A stretch of 64,000 nucleotides of DNA from Synechococcus sp. UW179A (GTDB taxonomy: Bacteria > Cyanobacteriota > Cyanobacteriia > PCC-6307 > Cyanobiaceae), in assembly GCF_900473965.1 (NCBI RefSeq), contig NZ_UCNJ01000014.1, positions 1 through 64,000 on the forward strand, given 5' to 3'. Below are positions 1 through 9,470 of this stretch, one piece after another. Numbering within the stretch: position 1 is the first letter of the stretch; each line of letters opens with the position of its first letter. Both the position numbers and the translations under genes were made by a program. The notes beneath the pieces are model-generated. The model was not told the origin of the DNA and did no database searches. It saw nothing but the letters and a program-made list of their open reading frames with translations.

Positions 1-125
1 GCCTCTCGCGCAGTCCAAAAACATAACTCACTATCAACCCCTTTCGCAACTGATCGCATCTCAAGACTTGCTTCCACTGCCGTAATCGAAAGCCAGCACT
101 ACGTTTTGGCTACACGCAACGGACC

Positions 126-1634
126 ATGGCAGGACGCTTCAGCCAGCAGAACCAGCGTGTCCGACCGAGCTCGAAGGAAGACCAGGTGGTCCAGAAGGCC
201 CGCGAGCACTTTGAGCGAACGCTGATTCCCCTGCGTGGACAGCTGGCTGGCAGCGTCGCGGCCCTAGAACATCCCCGTCACGACGAAGCTCTCAACTACG
301 GGGAGATCTTCCTGAGGGACAACGTTCCCGTGATGGTCTACCTGCTGACGCAGAAGCGATTCGACATCGTCCGTCAGTTCCTGACCATCTGCCTTGACCT
401 ACAGAGCACCACCTACCAAACACGAGGAGTCTTTCCCACCAGCTTCGTGGAAGAGGAAGGACATCTGATTGCGGACTATGGCCAACGCTCCATCGGACGA
501 ATCACGTCAGTCGACGCAAGCCTCTGGTGGCCGGTTCTGTGCTGGATGTACGTGAAGTCCAGTGGAGACGAGGAATTCGCCTCCAGTCAGGCTGTGCAGC
601 GTGGTGTCCAGCTGCTGCTGGACCTTGTGTTGCACCCCACCTTTGAAGGAACTCCGGTGCTGTTCGTGCCGGACTGCGCTTTCATGATTGACCGTCCGAT
701 GGACGTCTGGGGAGCACCACTGGAAGTAGAGGTGTTGCTGTACGGATCTCTGCGTTGCTGCACTCAGCTGATGGAGCTGGGACGAAAGCACCACAACAGC
801 AGGCTGCTGGACCAACGACTGGTGCTGACCCGGCAGTGGGTTCACGACCTTCGCCAGTTTCTTCTCAAGCATTACTGGGTCACCAGCAAAACCATGCAGG
901 TGTTGCGTCGCAGACCGACCGAGCAGTACGGAGACAACCAACACCAGAACGAATTCAATGTTCAGCCTCAAGTCATTCCTGACTGGTTGCAGGACTGGCT
1001 CGAAAACCGTGGGGGCTACCTGATCGGAAACATGCGCACAGGACGCCCTGACTTCCGCTTCTACAGCCTCGGAAATTCACTCGGCTGCCTGTTCGGACTG
1101 CTGACGGCTCCTCAGCAACGTGCGCTGTTCCGCTTAACGCTGCACAACCGCGACCACCTAATGGCCGAGATGCCCATGCGTATCTGCCACCCACCGATGG
1201 AAAGCCTTGAGTGGCAAAACAAGACTGGGTCGGATCCGAAGAACTGGCCCTGGAGCTATCACAACGGTGGGCACTGGCCGAGCCTGTTGTGGTTCTTCGG
1301 TGGCTCCATCCTTCTGCACGAGCGCCGCCATCCCCATGCAGATGTTCTGCTGATGGGGCAGATGAAAGCACTGCTGGAAGAGTGCTATTGGAGTCATCTC
1401 AACCAGTTACCAAGACAACAGTGGGCTGAATACTTCGATGGCCCAACTGGCACCTGGGTGGGTCAACAGTCCAGGACCTATCAGACCTGGACCATTGTTG
1501 GTTTTCTGCTGCTCCACCATTTCCTACGCGTCAATCCAGATGACGTGATGCTTCTGGACCTCGATGAAGGGGCTGTTCCTGACCCTGCGGATGAGTTTCC
1601 TGAGGACAGTGATCACGACATGGATCACCATTAA
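126..1634 (+). CDS. Alkaline/neutral invertase, glycoside hydrolase family GH100
   Basis: The 502-residue product matches cyanobacterial neutral/alkaline invertases, soluble enzymes that hydrolyse sucrose to glucose and fructose in the cytoplasm. Family features seen are the N-terminal NYGEIFLRDNVPV stretch (about residues 57-69), the DYGQRSIGRITSVDASLWWP block (about 117-136), and a Trp-rich C-terminal half with WPWSYHNGGHWPSLLWF. There is no signal peptide and the length is normal for the family, which supports full length. The C-terminal tail is acidic. Marine Synechococcus make sucrose as an osmolyte, so turnover of that pool is the likely role. It converges on petBD, and its stop codon overlaps the A/T tract of the petBD terminator. 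Confidence 0.9.
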   Translation: MAGRFSQQNQRVRPSSKEDQVVQKAREHFERTLIPLRGQLAGSVAALEHPRHDEALNYGEIFLRDNVPVMVYLLTQKRFDIVRQFLTICLDLQSTTYQTRGVFPTSFVEEEGHLIADYGQRSIGRITSVDASLWWPVLCWMYVKSSGDEEFASSQAVQRGVQLLLDLVLHPTFEGTPVLFVPDCAFMIDRPMDVWGAPLEVEVLLYGSLRCCTQLMELGRKHHNSRLLDQRLVLTRQWVHDLRQFLLKHYWVTSKTMQVLRRRPTEQYGDNQHQNEFNVQPQVIPDWLQDWLENRGGYLIGNMRTGRPDFRFYSLGNSLGCLFGLLTAPQQRALFRLTLHNRDHLMAEMPMRICHPPMESLEWQNKTGSDPKNWPWSYHNGGHWPSLLWFFGGSILLHERRHPHADVLLMGQMKALLEECYWSHLNQLPRQQWAEYFDGPTGTWVGQQSRTYQTWTIVGFLLLHHFLRVNPDDVMLLDLDEGAVPDPADEFPEDSDHDMDHH

Positions 1635-1658
1635 AAAAGCCCAGCCATAGGGCTGGGC
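1633..1658 (-). terminator. Rho-independent terminator of petBD
   Basis: On the minus strand an 8-bp GC stem (1651-1658 with 1639-1646, loop of 4) is followed directly by six T residues. It lies 25 bp beyond the petD stop, and its T tract coincides with the stop codon of the converging invertase gene. Confidence 0.85.
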
Positions 1659-1683
1659 CAATCAAATCAGTAAACAGGAAGCT

Positions 1684-2166
1684 TCAGAAGAGGCCCAGTG
1701 TTAGAGACTTGTCGATGGGCATTGCTGCACCGATTCCGAGGTAGATGGTGGTGGCTGTACCGAATAGGAACACGGCCATTGCAACAGGGCGGCGGAAAGG
1801 GTTCTGGAACTTATTGAAGCTCTCGATGAACGGAACCAACATCAGACCAAGAGGAACAAGAGTCTGGAGAGCGATTCCCAGAAGCTTGTTAGGAACAACC
1901 CTCAGGATCTGGAAAACGGGATACAGATACCACTCAGGAAGAATTTCCAGAGGCGTTGCGAAGGGATCTGCCTTATCGCCAAGCATGGCTGGGTCAAGGA
2001 CGGCCAGACCAACAATGCAGGCAATCGTGCCCAGGATTACGACCGGAAAGATGTAAAGCAGATCGTTAGGCCAGGCAGGTTCGCCGTAATAGTTGTGGCC
2101 CATGCCCTTGGCGAGCTTGGCGCGCATTTTGGGATCAGTCAGATCCGGCTTCTTGAGGATGTGCAT
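1684..2166 (-). CDS. petD: Cytochrome b6f complex subunit IV
   Basis: A 160-residue protein with the standard PetD N-terminus ([20 protein letters not shown]) and three hydrophobic segments (about residues 37-57, 95-115 and 128-150). It forms the C-terminal half of the cytochrome b core, carries part of the quinol-oxidising site, and contains the conserved PEWYLYP motif (residues 77-83). It lies 75 bp downstream of petB on the same strand, the usual cyanobacterial petBD operon, and ends at a clear terminator. The length is exactly that of the family. Confidence 0.97.
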   Translation of the reverse strand: MHILKKPDLTDPKMRAKLAKGMGHNYYGEPAWPNDLLYIFPVVILGTIACIVGLAVLDPAMLGDKADPFATPLEILPEWYLYPVFQILRVVPNKLLGIALQTLVPLGLMLVPFIESFNKFQNPFRRPVAMAVFLFGTATTIYLGIGAAMPIDKSLTLGLF

Positions 2167-2241
2167 GGATCAGGGGTTGATGTTTGAACCTTAAGCAGAC
2201 CAGGTGGGCTGAACAGCAGAGCGCTCAGAGACTGAAACGGA

Positions 2242-2898
2242 TCACAAGGGTCCAGAAATACCTTGCTTCCGGATCATCAGGAAGTGCATCAGCATGAAGA
2301 CCGCCAGAAGCCATGGCATCACAAAGGTGTGAAGGCTGTAGAAGCGAGTGAGTGTGGACTGGCCGACGCTTTCACCGCCACGGAGCAGTTCAACCATGAA
2401 GTCTCCAACCACTGGAATGGCAGCAGGAACGCCTGAAACGATCTTCACAGCCCAGTAGCCAACCTGATCCCAAGGAAGGGAATAGCCCGTCACGCCAAAG
2501 GAGACAGTGATCACGGCCATGGTGACACCGGTGACCCAGGTGAGTTCACGCGGGCGCTTGAAACCACCAGTCAGATAGACGCGGAACACGTGGAGGATCA
2601 GCATCAGCACCATCATCGAGGCACTCCAGCGATGAACCGAACGGATCAACCATCCGAAACTCACATCCGTCATCAGGTATTGAACGGATGTGTAGGCCTC
2701 AGCAACCGTGGGCTTGTAGTAGAAGGTCATCGCGAAGCCTGTCGCGAACTGAATCAGGAAGCACACAAGTGTGATTCCACCGAGACAGTAAAAAATGTTG
2801 ACGTGTGGAGGCACGTACTTGCTGCTGATGTCATCAGCAATGTCCTGAATTTCAAGACGTTCCTGGAACCAGTCGTAGACAGGTGAGGAGTTCGCCAT
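2242..2898 (-). CDS. petB: Cytochrome b6
   Basis: This 218-residue protein is cytochrome b6 of the thylakoid b6f complex, which moves electrons from plastoquinol to plastocyanin or cytochrome c6. It has four predicted membrane helices. The haem-ligand histidines sit in the [20 protein letters not shown] and [20 protein letters not shown] segments, and a short N-terminal amphipathic stretch is present. Start and length agree with other cyanobacterial PetB proteins. It is divergent from ctpA, with only about 57 bp between start codons, so both promoters must sit in or next to this short gap. Confidence 0.97.
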   Translation of the reverse strand: MANSSPVYDWFQERLEIQDIADDISSKYVPPHVNIFYCLGGITLVCFLIQFATGFAMTFYYKPTVAEAYTSVQYLMTDVSFGWLIRSVHRWSASMMVLMLILHVFRVYLTGGFKRPRELTWVTGVTMAVITVSFGVTGYSLPWDQVGYWAVKIVSGVPAAIPVVGDFMVELLRGGESVGQSTLTRFYSLHTFVMPWLLAVFMLMHFLMIRKQGISGPL

Positions 2899-2955
2899 GC
2901 AGAGGTGGGCTTGGATTGCGAGAGTCTACCGATGTCGTTCCAGTTGAGGGCATGG

Positions 2956-4269
2956 ATGAAGCCAATGTTGCCGACTGTTAACGGATGGTCAGATCGTCTG
3001 CGACGTCTGGCTTTTGGTTTGGCGAGTGCCATTCTCATCGTTCTGCTTGCCAGCCCGCACGCCCTGGCACTTAACGATGCCCAACAACTGGTGGTGGAAA
3101 GCTGGCGGTTGGTGAATCAGGGTTATCTGGACCCTGAACAGTTCGATCGGATCCGCTGGAAGCGCCTTCGTCAGAAGGCACTTGAAAACACAATTGAAAG
3201 CAGCGAAGAGGCCTACAGCGCTATCGAAGCGATGTTACTGCCGCTGAATGACCCCTATACCCGCCTGCTGAAACCTGCGGATTACGAGGTCATGAAGGCC
3301 AGTAACGAAGGGAATCTCAGCGGTGTTGGCCTGCAACTCGGCCATCGCCAAGACAGCAATGCAACCGTGGTAATTGCCCCTCTGGAAGGATCTCCTGCGG
3401 CCGACGCCGGCATCGTCAGCGGGACTGAGGTCTTGGCAGTGAATGGAGAAGCTGTAGAGATGCTCGGGCTCGAAACGACTGCGGCACGTCTCCGGGGAGC
3501 TGTGGGAACCCAAGTGGTGCTCACAGTGCTGCCGCCAAAGGAGGAGGAGCAGCAGGAGATCACCCTGGAACGACGCAACATCGATCTGCGGCCGGTGCGG
3601 ACACGGCGGCTGCGCAGTGACACCCACACACTCGGTTACATCCGAATCACACAGTTCAGTGAGGGGGTCCCCGAACAGGTTCGCGAAGCCATCGACGAAT
3701 TATCCGACAAGAGCGTTGAGGGGCTGGTGCTGGATCTACGCAACAACTCGGGGGGGCTTGTCAGCGCAGGACTTGCGGTTGCCGATGCATTCCTGGATCA
3801 GCAACCGATTGTGGAAACCCGAAATCGCAGCGGCATCGCCGATCCAATCCAGGCAGGGCCTGACATGCTTTACACCGGACCGATGGTGACGCTCGTTAAT
3901 GGCGGTACCGCAAGCGCCAGCGAAATTCTTGCGGGCGCCCTTCAGGACGACGAACGATCGCTGCTGCTCGGAAGCAACACCTTCGGCAAAGGCTTGATTC
4001 AAACCCTGACCAACCTCAGTGATGGCAGTGGACTCGCCGTGACTGTGGCGGGCTATGTCACCCCCAGTGGTCGGGACATTCAGGGCGAAGGCATCACTCC
4101 GGACAGGATCCTGGACGGACCGGAACCCCTGAATCCCGGCGGAGAAGGCGATCGTTGGCTCACGGACGCCGAACTGGTGCTCCAGTCGATGATTGATCAG
4201 GAAGCCAGTCAGGCCAGTGCAGATCCAATGCCGATCACGGACGGCGTGGAAGCGGAGCCGATGAGCTGA
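2956..4269 (+). CDS. ctpA: Carboxyl-terminal processing protease (CtpA family, S41)
   Basis: A periplasmic/lumenal serine protease with a hydrophobic signal segment (LAFGLASAILIVLLASPHAL), a PDZ domain (about residues 110-190) and an S41 peptidase domain. The catalytic Ser lies in NGGTASASEI and the Lys in FGKGLIQ. CtpA in cyanobacteria trims the C-terminus of the D1 precursor of photosystem II; other paralogues (CtpB, CtpC) exist, so the exact paralogue is an inference. In-frame ATGs lie at 2932, 2956 and 2965. I prefer 2956 because GAGGG sits 5 bp upstream (2946-2950), giving 437 residues. It directly abuts the next gene at 4270. Confidence 0.88.
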   Translation: MKPMLPTVNGWSDRLRRLAFGLASAILIVLLASPHALALNDAQQLVVESWRLVNQGYLDPEQFDRIRWKRLRQKALENTIESSEEAYSAIEAMLLPLNDPYTRLLKPADYEVMKASNEGNLSGVGLQLGHRQDSNATVVIAPLEGSPAADAGIVSGTEVLAVNGEAVEMLGLETTAARLRGAVGTQVVLTVLPPKEEEQQEITLERRNIDLRPVRTRRLRSDTHTLGYIRITQFSEGVPEQVREAIDELSDKSVEGLVLDLRNNSGGLVSAGLAVADAFLDQQPIVETRNRSGIADPIQAGPDMLYTGPMVTLVNGGTASASEILAGALQDDERSLLLGSNTFGKGLIQTLTNLSDGSGLAVTVAGYVTPSGRDIQGEGITPDRILDGPEPLNPGGEGDRWLTDAELVLQSMIDQEASQASADPMPITDGVEAEPMS

Positions 4270-5517
4270 ATGGGCTCCCGCACCTATCACGACCCACTCC
4301 ATCACGGCATCAGCCTGGACGCCGATCAACCAGCCGAAGCCATGGTTCTCGCGCTTGTGGATTCGGCTCCTTTTCAACGACTCAGGCGTATCCGCCAGCT
4401 CGGCCCAGCATTCCTCACGTTCCACGGCGCCGAGTCCAGTCGGTTCACCCACTCGCTGGGTGTCTTTGCCATCGCGCGCCGAGCGATGGGTCGCCTGATT
4501 GAGCTCGATCCCTCCCTGGACAAACAAAAGGGCGTGCTTTACGCCGCCGCTCTACTCCATGACCTAGGCCATGCCCCCCTCAGCCATTCAGGCGAGGAGA
4601 TGTTTGGCACGCAACACGAACAGTGGTCAGCACGTGTGATCCGGGAACACCCAGACATCCAGGCCCCCCTCGAACAGTTTTCAACAGGCACCGCTGCCTT
4701 AGTAGCGGATCTTCTGGAACATGGCCGTGCGGAACGGGGCGTGATCAAGGCCCTGGTGAGTAGCCAACTTGACTGCGATCGTCTGGATTACCTCTTACGC
4801 GACAGCTACAGCACAGGTGCCCGATACGGCCAGCTTGATCTTGATCGCATCCTCGGTGCGATCACCCTGGCACCCGATGGTGAACTGGCCATTCATCCAA
4901 AGGGCCTGATGGCGGTGGAGCACTACCTGGTGGTCCGGAGCCTGATGTACCGCAGCGTTTATAACCATCGCCTCAATGTGGTTTGCAATTGGTTGCTGGA
5001 TCAGTTGATCCGCCAGGCACGCCTGCTGGGCCCCAGTCGAATCTGGGCAGACAAAATCATGCGGGCGTGGCTGTGGCAGACCCAGGAGCTCGACCTCCAG
5101 AGCTACCTCGCGAATGACGACCTGCGCACCGGTTATCACTTTCAGAGATGGAGAGAGGAAGCACCGCAGCCACTTGCCGAACTCTGCGATCGATTTCTGA
5201 ACCGCCGACTGTTCAAAGCGCTCGATGTCAGCCAGATGGATGCATCAACGCAGTTGGAACTGCTGGCTAAAGCGCAGACGCTTGCGGCTGCAGAAGGCCT
5301 CGACCCTGAGATGTGTTGCGGACTTCGACACCATCAGATCCGGGGCTATTACCCCTATCGAAGTGGATTGCGCCTTTGGGACGGTCAAAGCCTTCAGGCG
5401 CTCGAGCAATGCTCGCCACTGGTCAACAGCCTCGCGATTCCCGCGGCGTCAGCCTGGTTGATTCACCCGGGAGACATCACAACCGAACTCCATATGGCCA
5501 TGGCCAGCATTCGCTAG
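4270..5517 (+). CDS. HD-domain phosphohydrolase, dGTPase-like
   Basis: A 415-residue soluble protein with a full HD metal-binding domain: RFTHSLGV (first His), LLHDLGHAPLSHSGE (the HD pair) and SSQLDCDRLDYLLRDSY (final Asp). This arrangement is that of deoxynucleotide triphosphohydrolases related to SAMHD1 and bacterial YwfO-type proteins. The substrate cannot be told from sequence. The ATG follows the ctpA stop codon with no gap, so the two are probably co-transcribed and coupled. Confidence 0.82.
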   Translation: MGSRTYHDPLHHGISLDADQPAEAMVLALVDSAPFQRLRRIRQLGPAFLTFHGAESSRFTHSLGVFAIARRAMGRLIELDPSLDKQKGVLYAAALLHDLGHAPLSHSGEEMFGTQHEQWSARVIREHPDIQAPLEQFSTGTAALVADLLEHGRAERGVIKALVSSQLDCDRLDYLLRDSYSTGARYGQLDLDRILGAITLAPDGELAIHPKGLMAVEHYLVVRSLMYRSVYNHRLNVVCNWLLDQLIRQARLLGPSRIWADKIMRAWLWQTQELDLQSYLANDDLRTGYHFQRWREEAPQPLAELCDRFLNRRLFKALDVSQMDASTQLELLAKAQTLAAAEGLDPEMCCGLRHHQIRGYYPYRSGLRLWDGQSLQALEQCSPLVNSLAIPAASAWLIHPGDITTELHMAMASIR

Positions 5518-5543
5518 GCGGATGATCTCCCTACGCTCCCGCC

Positions 5544-6218
5544 ATGACCGCTGAACCAACACCTCAGGTGCCTTACTGCCTCAGGCTGCCGGCGTTCCGG
5601 TCCGTGTCGTGGCAGCAATGGCTTCCGGCACGGCTGCCATCTCTCCCTCCAGGAGACATCGACCTCGATACAGCTGACTGGAGCCTGAGCTGTCGTGATT
5701 TGGACGAACTTCTGCATGCTTTGCATCAGGCTGGCCATAGCGTTCAGCTGTTGGTCACGCGCTGCCGCAACACGTTGATCAGCGCAGCTGCACTGGGTTT
5801 GCCTGTTCGTGAGGCCAGTAATGAAATCCCCACTATTGAAGCCAGAGACGATCAGCAGAACGAGGCCATAACCAATGTTGACCTCACGGTTCATCGGGGA
5901 ACCTTGAGATCCGGTGATCACATCGAAACTCAGGGGCACCTGCTGATCGTGGGGGATGTCAATCCTGGAGGATCGGCATCGGCCGAGGGAGATGTCTACG
6001 TCTGGGGGCGTCTACGAGGCAGGGCCCACGCAGGCAGCAAGGGCAACAGCAGCGCCAAGATCGTGGCATTGCAGCTGAGACCACTTCAATTGCGGATTGC
6101 GGAGCTTGTGGCGCGAGGTCCAGAAGAACAGCCGCAGCCTGGGCTTGCCGAGCAAGCTTGCATTCAGGATGGTGCCATCTCCATCGAGCCAGCCAGTCCG
6201 CCCTTCCTACCTCAGTAA
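5544..6218 (+). CDS. minC: Septum site-determining protein MinC
   Basis: A 224-residue protein whose C-terminal half has the glycine-rich right-handed beta-helix typical of MinC (GDHIETQGHLLIVGDVNPGG, then a DVYVWGRLRGRAHAG run). MinC blocks FtsZ polymerisation away from mid-cell and is recruited by MinD. The N-terminal domain is diverged, as is usual. It heads a minC-minD-minE cluster on one strand, with minD starting 68 bp after its stop. Confidence 0.93.
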   Translation: MTAEPTPQVPYCLRLPAFRSVSWQQWLPARLPSLPPGDIDLDTADWSLSCRDLDELLHALHQAGHSVQLLVTRCRNTLISAAALGLPVREASNEIPTIEARDDQQNEAITNVDLTVHRGTLRSGDHIETQGHLLIVGDVNPGGSASAEGDVYVWGRLRGRAHAGSKGNSSAKIVALQLRPLQLRIAELVARGPEEQPQPGLAEQACIQDGAISIEPASPPFLPQ

Positions 6219-6286
6219 ATCTGATCAATTTCAGGCGGACGGGACGAATCAATGCCATTAAGGTGGCGCGATCAAAACGGGACCCC

Positions 6287-7102
6287 GTGACCAATTCGCG
6301 AACGATCCTGATCTGCTCGGGAAAGGGTGGTGTCGGCAAGACCACCCTCACTGCCAATCTCGGCATCGCTCTGGCCGGGCAAGGGGCTCGAACCGTGGTT
6401 CTCGATGCGGACTTCGGCCTCAGAAATCTCGATCTGCTGCTTGGACTCGAGAATCGAATCGTGTTCACCGCACAGGAAGTGCTGGCAGAAACCTGCCGCC
6501 TTGACCAGGCACTGGTCAAGCACAAGCAAGAGCCGAACCTGGCACTGCTGCCTGCGGGGAATCCGCGGATGCTCGAGTGGTTGAAACCTGAAGACATGCA
6601 GACCATTGCTGGAATGCTGTCTGAGCGTTTCGACTACGTTCTGATCGATTGCCCAGCAGGTATCGAGGACGGCTTTAAGAATGCTGTAGCGGCCGCGAAG
6701 GAAGCGATCGTGATCACGACGCCGGAAGTATCGGCAGTCAGAGATGCCGATCGAGTGATCGGATTACTCAACACCCATGGGGTGTCACCCGTTCAGCTCG
6801 TGCTGAATAGGGTCAGACCAAAAATGATGGCCAATCAAGAGATGTTGGCTGTCGACGACGTCACCGACATCCTTGCTCTACCGCTTCTTGGCCTGGTTCT
6901 TGAAGATGAGCAGGTCATTGTCAGCACCAACCGAGGTGAACCCCTGACACTCAATGGAAGTGCTTCTCCTGCTGCCAAGGCTTACGGGCATATCGCCCGA
7001 CGTCTCCAGGGAGAGGACGTCCCCCTCATGGACCCTGCAAAGGACGGACGACGCGGCATTCGCGCCAGGGTGCGCCAACTGATGCAAACCAAGATTTTCT
7101 GA
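6287..7102 (+). CDS. minD: Septum site-determining ATPase MinD
   Basis: MinD is a membrane-associated ParA-family ATPase that carries MinC and is cycled by MinE. The deviant Walker A motif [12 protein letters not shown] lies near the N-terminus, followed by [13 protein letters not shown] and the IDCPAGIE Walker B-like block. The C-terminal residues [13 protein letters not shown] form the amphipathic membrane-targeting helix. The open frame begins much further upstream inside minC. The GTG at 6287 gives 271 residues, the usual MinD length; a second GTG at 6263 would add eight. Confidence 0.95.
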   Translation: MTNSRTILICSGKGGVGKTTLTANLGIALAGQGARTVVLDADFGLRNLDLLLGLENRIVFTAQEVLAETCRLDQALVKHKQEPNLALLPAGNPRMLEWLKPEDMQTIAGMLSERFDYVLIDCPAGIEDGFKNAVAAAKEAIVITTPEVSAVRDADRVIGLLNTHGVSPVQLVLNRVRPKMMANQEMLAVDDVTDILALPLLGLVLEDEQVIVSTNRGEPLTLNGSASPAAKAYGHIARRLQGEDVPLMDPAKDGRRGIRARVRQLMQTKIF

Positions 7103-7107
7103 ACGCC

Positions 7108-7386
7108 ATGACCTTGCAAGACTTGATCGACAAAATCCTGCGCCGTCAACCCGCCAGTGCAACCACCGCACGTGAACGCTTGCAACTGGTTTTGGCCCAC
7201 GATCGCAGCGACCTGAGCCCTGAAACTCTGGATCAGATGCGACGCGAAATCTTTGAGGTCGTGGCCAAATATGTGGACATTGATCTCGAGGAAGGCGATG
7301 TGAGCCTGGAAACCGAAGATCGCGTCACAGCACTTGTGGCCAATCTGCCGATCCGACGTTCAATGGCGACCAGCTCACAGGATTGA
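7108..7386 (+). CDS. minE: Cell division topological specificity factor MinE
   Basis: A 92-residue MinE. The N-terminal part ([17 protein letters not shown]) is the helix that binds MinD and stimulates its ATPase, and the remainder is the dimerising topological specificity domain. It starts 5 bp after minD, so the three genes form one operon. Confidence 0.95.
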   Translation: MTLQDLIDKILRRQPASATTARERLQLVLAHDRSDLSPETLDQMRREIFEVVAKYVDIDLEEGDVSLETEDRVTALVANLPIRRSMATSSQD

Positions 7387-7433
7387 CGGCACGCGCTTGA
7401 GGGGAATCCCAAGAGGAGGACTTCCCTCGATCC

Positions 7434-7676
7434 ATGACGAACTTTCAGCTCACACCAGCCGAAATTGGCGTGCTCAATCTGTTACTGCAGGGCTGCAGCA
7501 ACCGTGCCATCGCTGAAGCACTGTTTCTGAGTGTGCGCACGGTTGAAAGCCATATCAGCAGTTGCCTCGCAAAGACAGGCTGTCGTTCACGACTGGAGCT
7601 CTGCCTCTTGTGGATTAAGACGACCACAGAGGACAACCGGATGTGCGCCAGTAGAGTTCCTTCATTGCCGGCTTAG
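7434..7676 (+). CDS. Small LuxR/GerE-type helix-turn-helix regulator
   Basis: An 80-residue protein that is little more than a LuxR-type DNA-binding domain: LTPAEIGVLNLLLQGCSNRA followed by the recognition-helix block SVRTVESHISSCLAKTGCRS. No receiver or ligand domain is attached. Stand-alone proteins of this kind occur in marine picocyanobacteria; the target genes are not evident. A GGAGG stretch lies upstream of the ATG. Its TAG stop lies within the 5' part of the following tRNA-Thr gene. Confidence 0.75.
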   Translation: MTNFQLTPAEIGVLNLLLQGCSNRAIAEALFLSVRTVESHISSCLAKTGCRSRLELCLLWIKTTTEDNRMCASRVPSLPA

Positions 7677-7738
7677 CTCAGTGGTAGAGCAGCGCTTTTG
7701 TAAAGCGAAGGTCGTCGGTTCAAATCCGTCAGCCGGCT
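7667..7738 (+). tRNA. tRNA-Thr (anticodon TGT)
   Basis: A 72-nt cloverleaf with 7-bp acceptor stem GCCGGCT/AGCCGGC, D arm GCTC..GAGC, anticodon loop TTTGTAA (anticodon TGT) and T loop TTCAAAT. One pair in the anticodon stem and one in the T stem are non-canonical. CCA is not encoded. The end of the upstream regulator gene overlaps its first ten bases. Confidence 0.93.
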
Positions 7739-7761
7739 TATCGGGACTGAAATTCCATTGT

Positions 7762-7935
7762 TCAAGGCTTTTTATCGGAATCAGTGCGCCCCGCAAGAAA
7801 CCAGATTCCCAGCAAGCCCAATAACAAGGGCAGCGCCCTCAGTTCGAACAGGGGCGTGAACCATCTGATAGCTGGTTCTAGCGTCCAGTGAAAGAGGGCC
7901 TGGAGCAGCAGCACAAGCGCAATCAGCCAGAGCAT
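7762..7935 (-). CDS. Small hydrophobic membrane protein
   Basis: A 57-residue frame read from the minus strand, starting MLWLIALVLLLQALFHW and containing a second hydrophobic stretch, LRALPLLLLGLLGIWFLAG, before a polar tail ending DSDKKP. This pattern suggests a two-helix inner or thylakoid membrane protein. It starts inside the last codons of tsaC (13-bp overlap), which suggests coupled translation. I do not recognise a family; function unknown. Confidence 0.6.
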   Translation of the reverse strand: MLWLIALVLLLQALFHWTLEPAIRWFTPLFELRALPLLLGLLGIWFLAGRTDSDKKP

Positions 7936-8540
7936 GGGGGAGATCTCTCAATCACATCAACCATCACAGCGCCCTGGCGCAGCAGTTGCCAGCATCCAGG
8001 AGATTTCCAGCCAATCACAGTGCTCGCCAGTCCAGAGGGGTTGGGCCAGGGCAGCGGAGACAGCAGCGGCAGATCTGAAAAAGCAGCAGCGGCTTCCGCT
8101 GCAGTCTGACTTGGCGGAGCACCCGCAGGATTGGCACTTGTTGTCGCCAATGGACCGCTCTGCATCAGCAGGGCTCGGGTGAGATCACAATCTGGGATGC
8201 GCATTCCCAGGGTTCCTTGACCCGGATTGAGGCTCTGAGTCAGACGCCCCTCCACAGGAAGCACCAGAGTGAGTGCGCCTGGCCAGAAGCGACGGGCGAG
8301 CGGTTCTGCATCATTCCTGGCGTCTTCACTGGTGAGCGCCAGCAACTGATCAGCCTCAGCTGCCATCAGGATCAGAGGTTTGTCCTGCGGACGCTGCTTG
8401 AGGGTCCAGATCTGTGCCGCATGGTCAGGCACTGCAGCAAGGGCCGGCAAGGTGTCTGTGGGCAACAGAGCTGCCCCACCACCCCTGAGATGCCTGGCCA
8501 ACTCCATGGCTGACATCAATGAGGGCTTGTCATGGGTCAT
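7923..8540 (-). CDS. tsaC: L-threonylcarbamoyladenylate synthase (TsaC/Sua5/YrdC family)
   Basis: A 205-residue YrdC-fold protein that makes threonylcarbamoyl-AMP for the t6A37 modification of ANN-decoding tRNAs. Family motifs include the GGAALLPTDTLPALAA start of the domain, LKQRPQDKPL, RFWPGALTLVLP and LATTSANPAGAPPS. There is no C-terminal Sua5 domain, so the short TsaC form is the better label. It lies 27 bp downstream of prmC on the same strand, in a translation-related mini-operon. Confidence 0.88.
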   Translation of the reverse strand: MTHDKPSLMSAMELARHLRGGGAALLPTDTLPALAAVPDHAAQIWTLKQRPQDKPLILMAAEADQLLALTSEDARNDAEPLARRFWPGALTLVLPVEGRLTQSLNPGQGTLGMRIPDCDLTRALLMQSGPLATTSANPAGAPPSQTAAEAAAAFSDLPLLSPLPWPNPSGLASTVIGWKSPGCWQLLRQGAVMVDVIERSPPCSG

Positions 8541-8567
8541 GAGGAAGACCGAAGAACAAAATCAGCG

Positions 8568-9461
8568 TCAAAGGCGACGCCTCGCGACAGCAAAACGATT
8601 GACGCCGCTGAGATCGGAGCGGGGTGTGGACAACACAAGTCCTGCAGAGCGCATCAGGCCAAGCACCTGATCACTCTGATCGTGATGATGCTCGAGCAAC
8701 AACCATCCGCCTGGAGAAAGTGCCTGAGGGGCCAAGTCCAAAATCGCTCTGCAGCCATCCAAACCATCTTCACCACCACACAGAGCCTGCCTTGGTTCAT
8801 GGTCGCGAACGAGAGGATCGAGCTCGTCCACAACATGGGAGGGGATGTAGGGCGGATTAGCGACAACGAGGTCGAACTGTCCCCACCAAGGTTCTAGGGG
8901 ATCCCACCAAGAACCTTGATGCAGCTTGCAGCTGAGAGATCTCGTCAAGGCATTGAGGTTGATCCCCGCCAACTCGAGAGCAGCAGCGCTGAGATCCACA
9001 GCATGTCCATCCCATCCCGGCAGGGCACGAGCGAGGGCAACGGCAAGAGCTCCGCTGCCTGTGCCCAGATCAGCCCAGCGCCCCGCAGAGGCATTTCCCG
9101 CCAATGCTGAATCCTGTAGGCAATCAAGCGCAAAATCAATCAGGAGCTCCGTCTCCTGGCGGGGAATCAGTGCTGCTGGGCTGATTCGAAGATCGAGATC
9201 GCGCCATGGACAGCGTCCGACGAGATGCTGTAGCGGAACATGATTCTGAAGATGCACTACCCAGAGCTTCTCCAGCTCCTCGAGGGTGCTGGCTAGAGGA
9301 GCGATCGACTCCGGAAGAATTCGCAGCCGCTGAAGTTCCGCCCAGCTCAGATTGGCTTCCATCGCCAAAAGCCAGTCGAGATCAACAGCCCGCCCGCCAC
9401 GAAGCAACTGTCGGCGTCGCCAGGTCAGCAACTCCTGTCCTGAACACGAGGCGGACTCCAT
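8568..9461 (-). CDS. prmC: Peptide chain release factor N5-glutamine methyltransferase
   Basis: A 297-residue class I methyltransferase. The SAM-binding motif is ADLGTGSGALAVALA and the catalytic NPPY motif occurs in VVANPPYIPSHVVDELDPLV. RQETELLIDFALD matches the PrmC/HemK linker region, and the helical N-terminal domain that recognises release factors is present. It methylates the GGQ glutamine of RF1 and RF2. It is followed by tsaC and preceded by dprA, all on the minus strand. Confidence 0.92.
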   Translation of the reverse strand: MESASCSGQELLTWRRRQLLRGGRAVDLDWLLAMEANLSWAELQRLRILPESIAPLASTLEELEKLWVVHLQNHVPLQHLVGRCPWRDLDLRISPAALIPRQETELLIDFALDCLQDSALAGNASAGRWADLGTGSGALAVALARALPGWDGHAVDLSAAALELAGINLNALTRSLSCKLHQGSWWDPLEPWWGQFDLVVANPPYIPSHVVDELDPLVRDHEPRQALCGGEDGLDGCRAILDLAPQALSPGGWLLLEHHHDQSDQVLGLMRSAGLVLSTPRSDLSGVNRFAVARRRL

Positions 9462-9470
9462 GAAATCAAC

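Noticed and set aside
3736-4527. 263-codon minus-strand open frame across ctpA and the HD gene
   Set aside because: It lies antisense to two conserved enzymes, has no recognisable domain and reads like a shadow frame of GC-rich codons.
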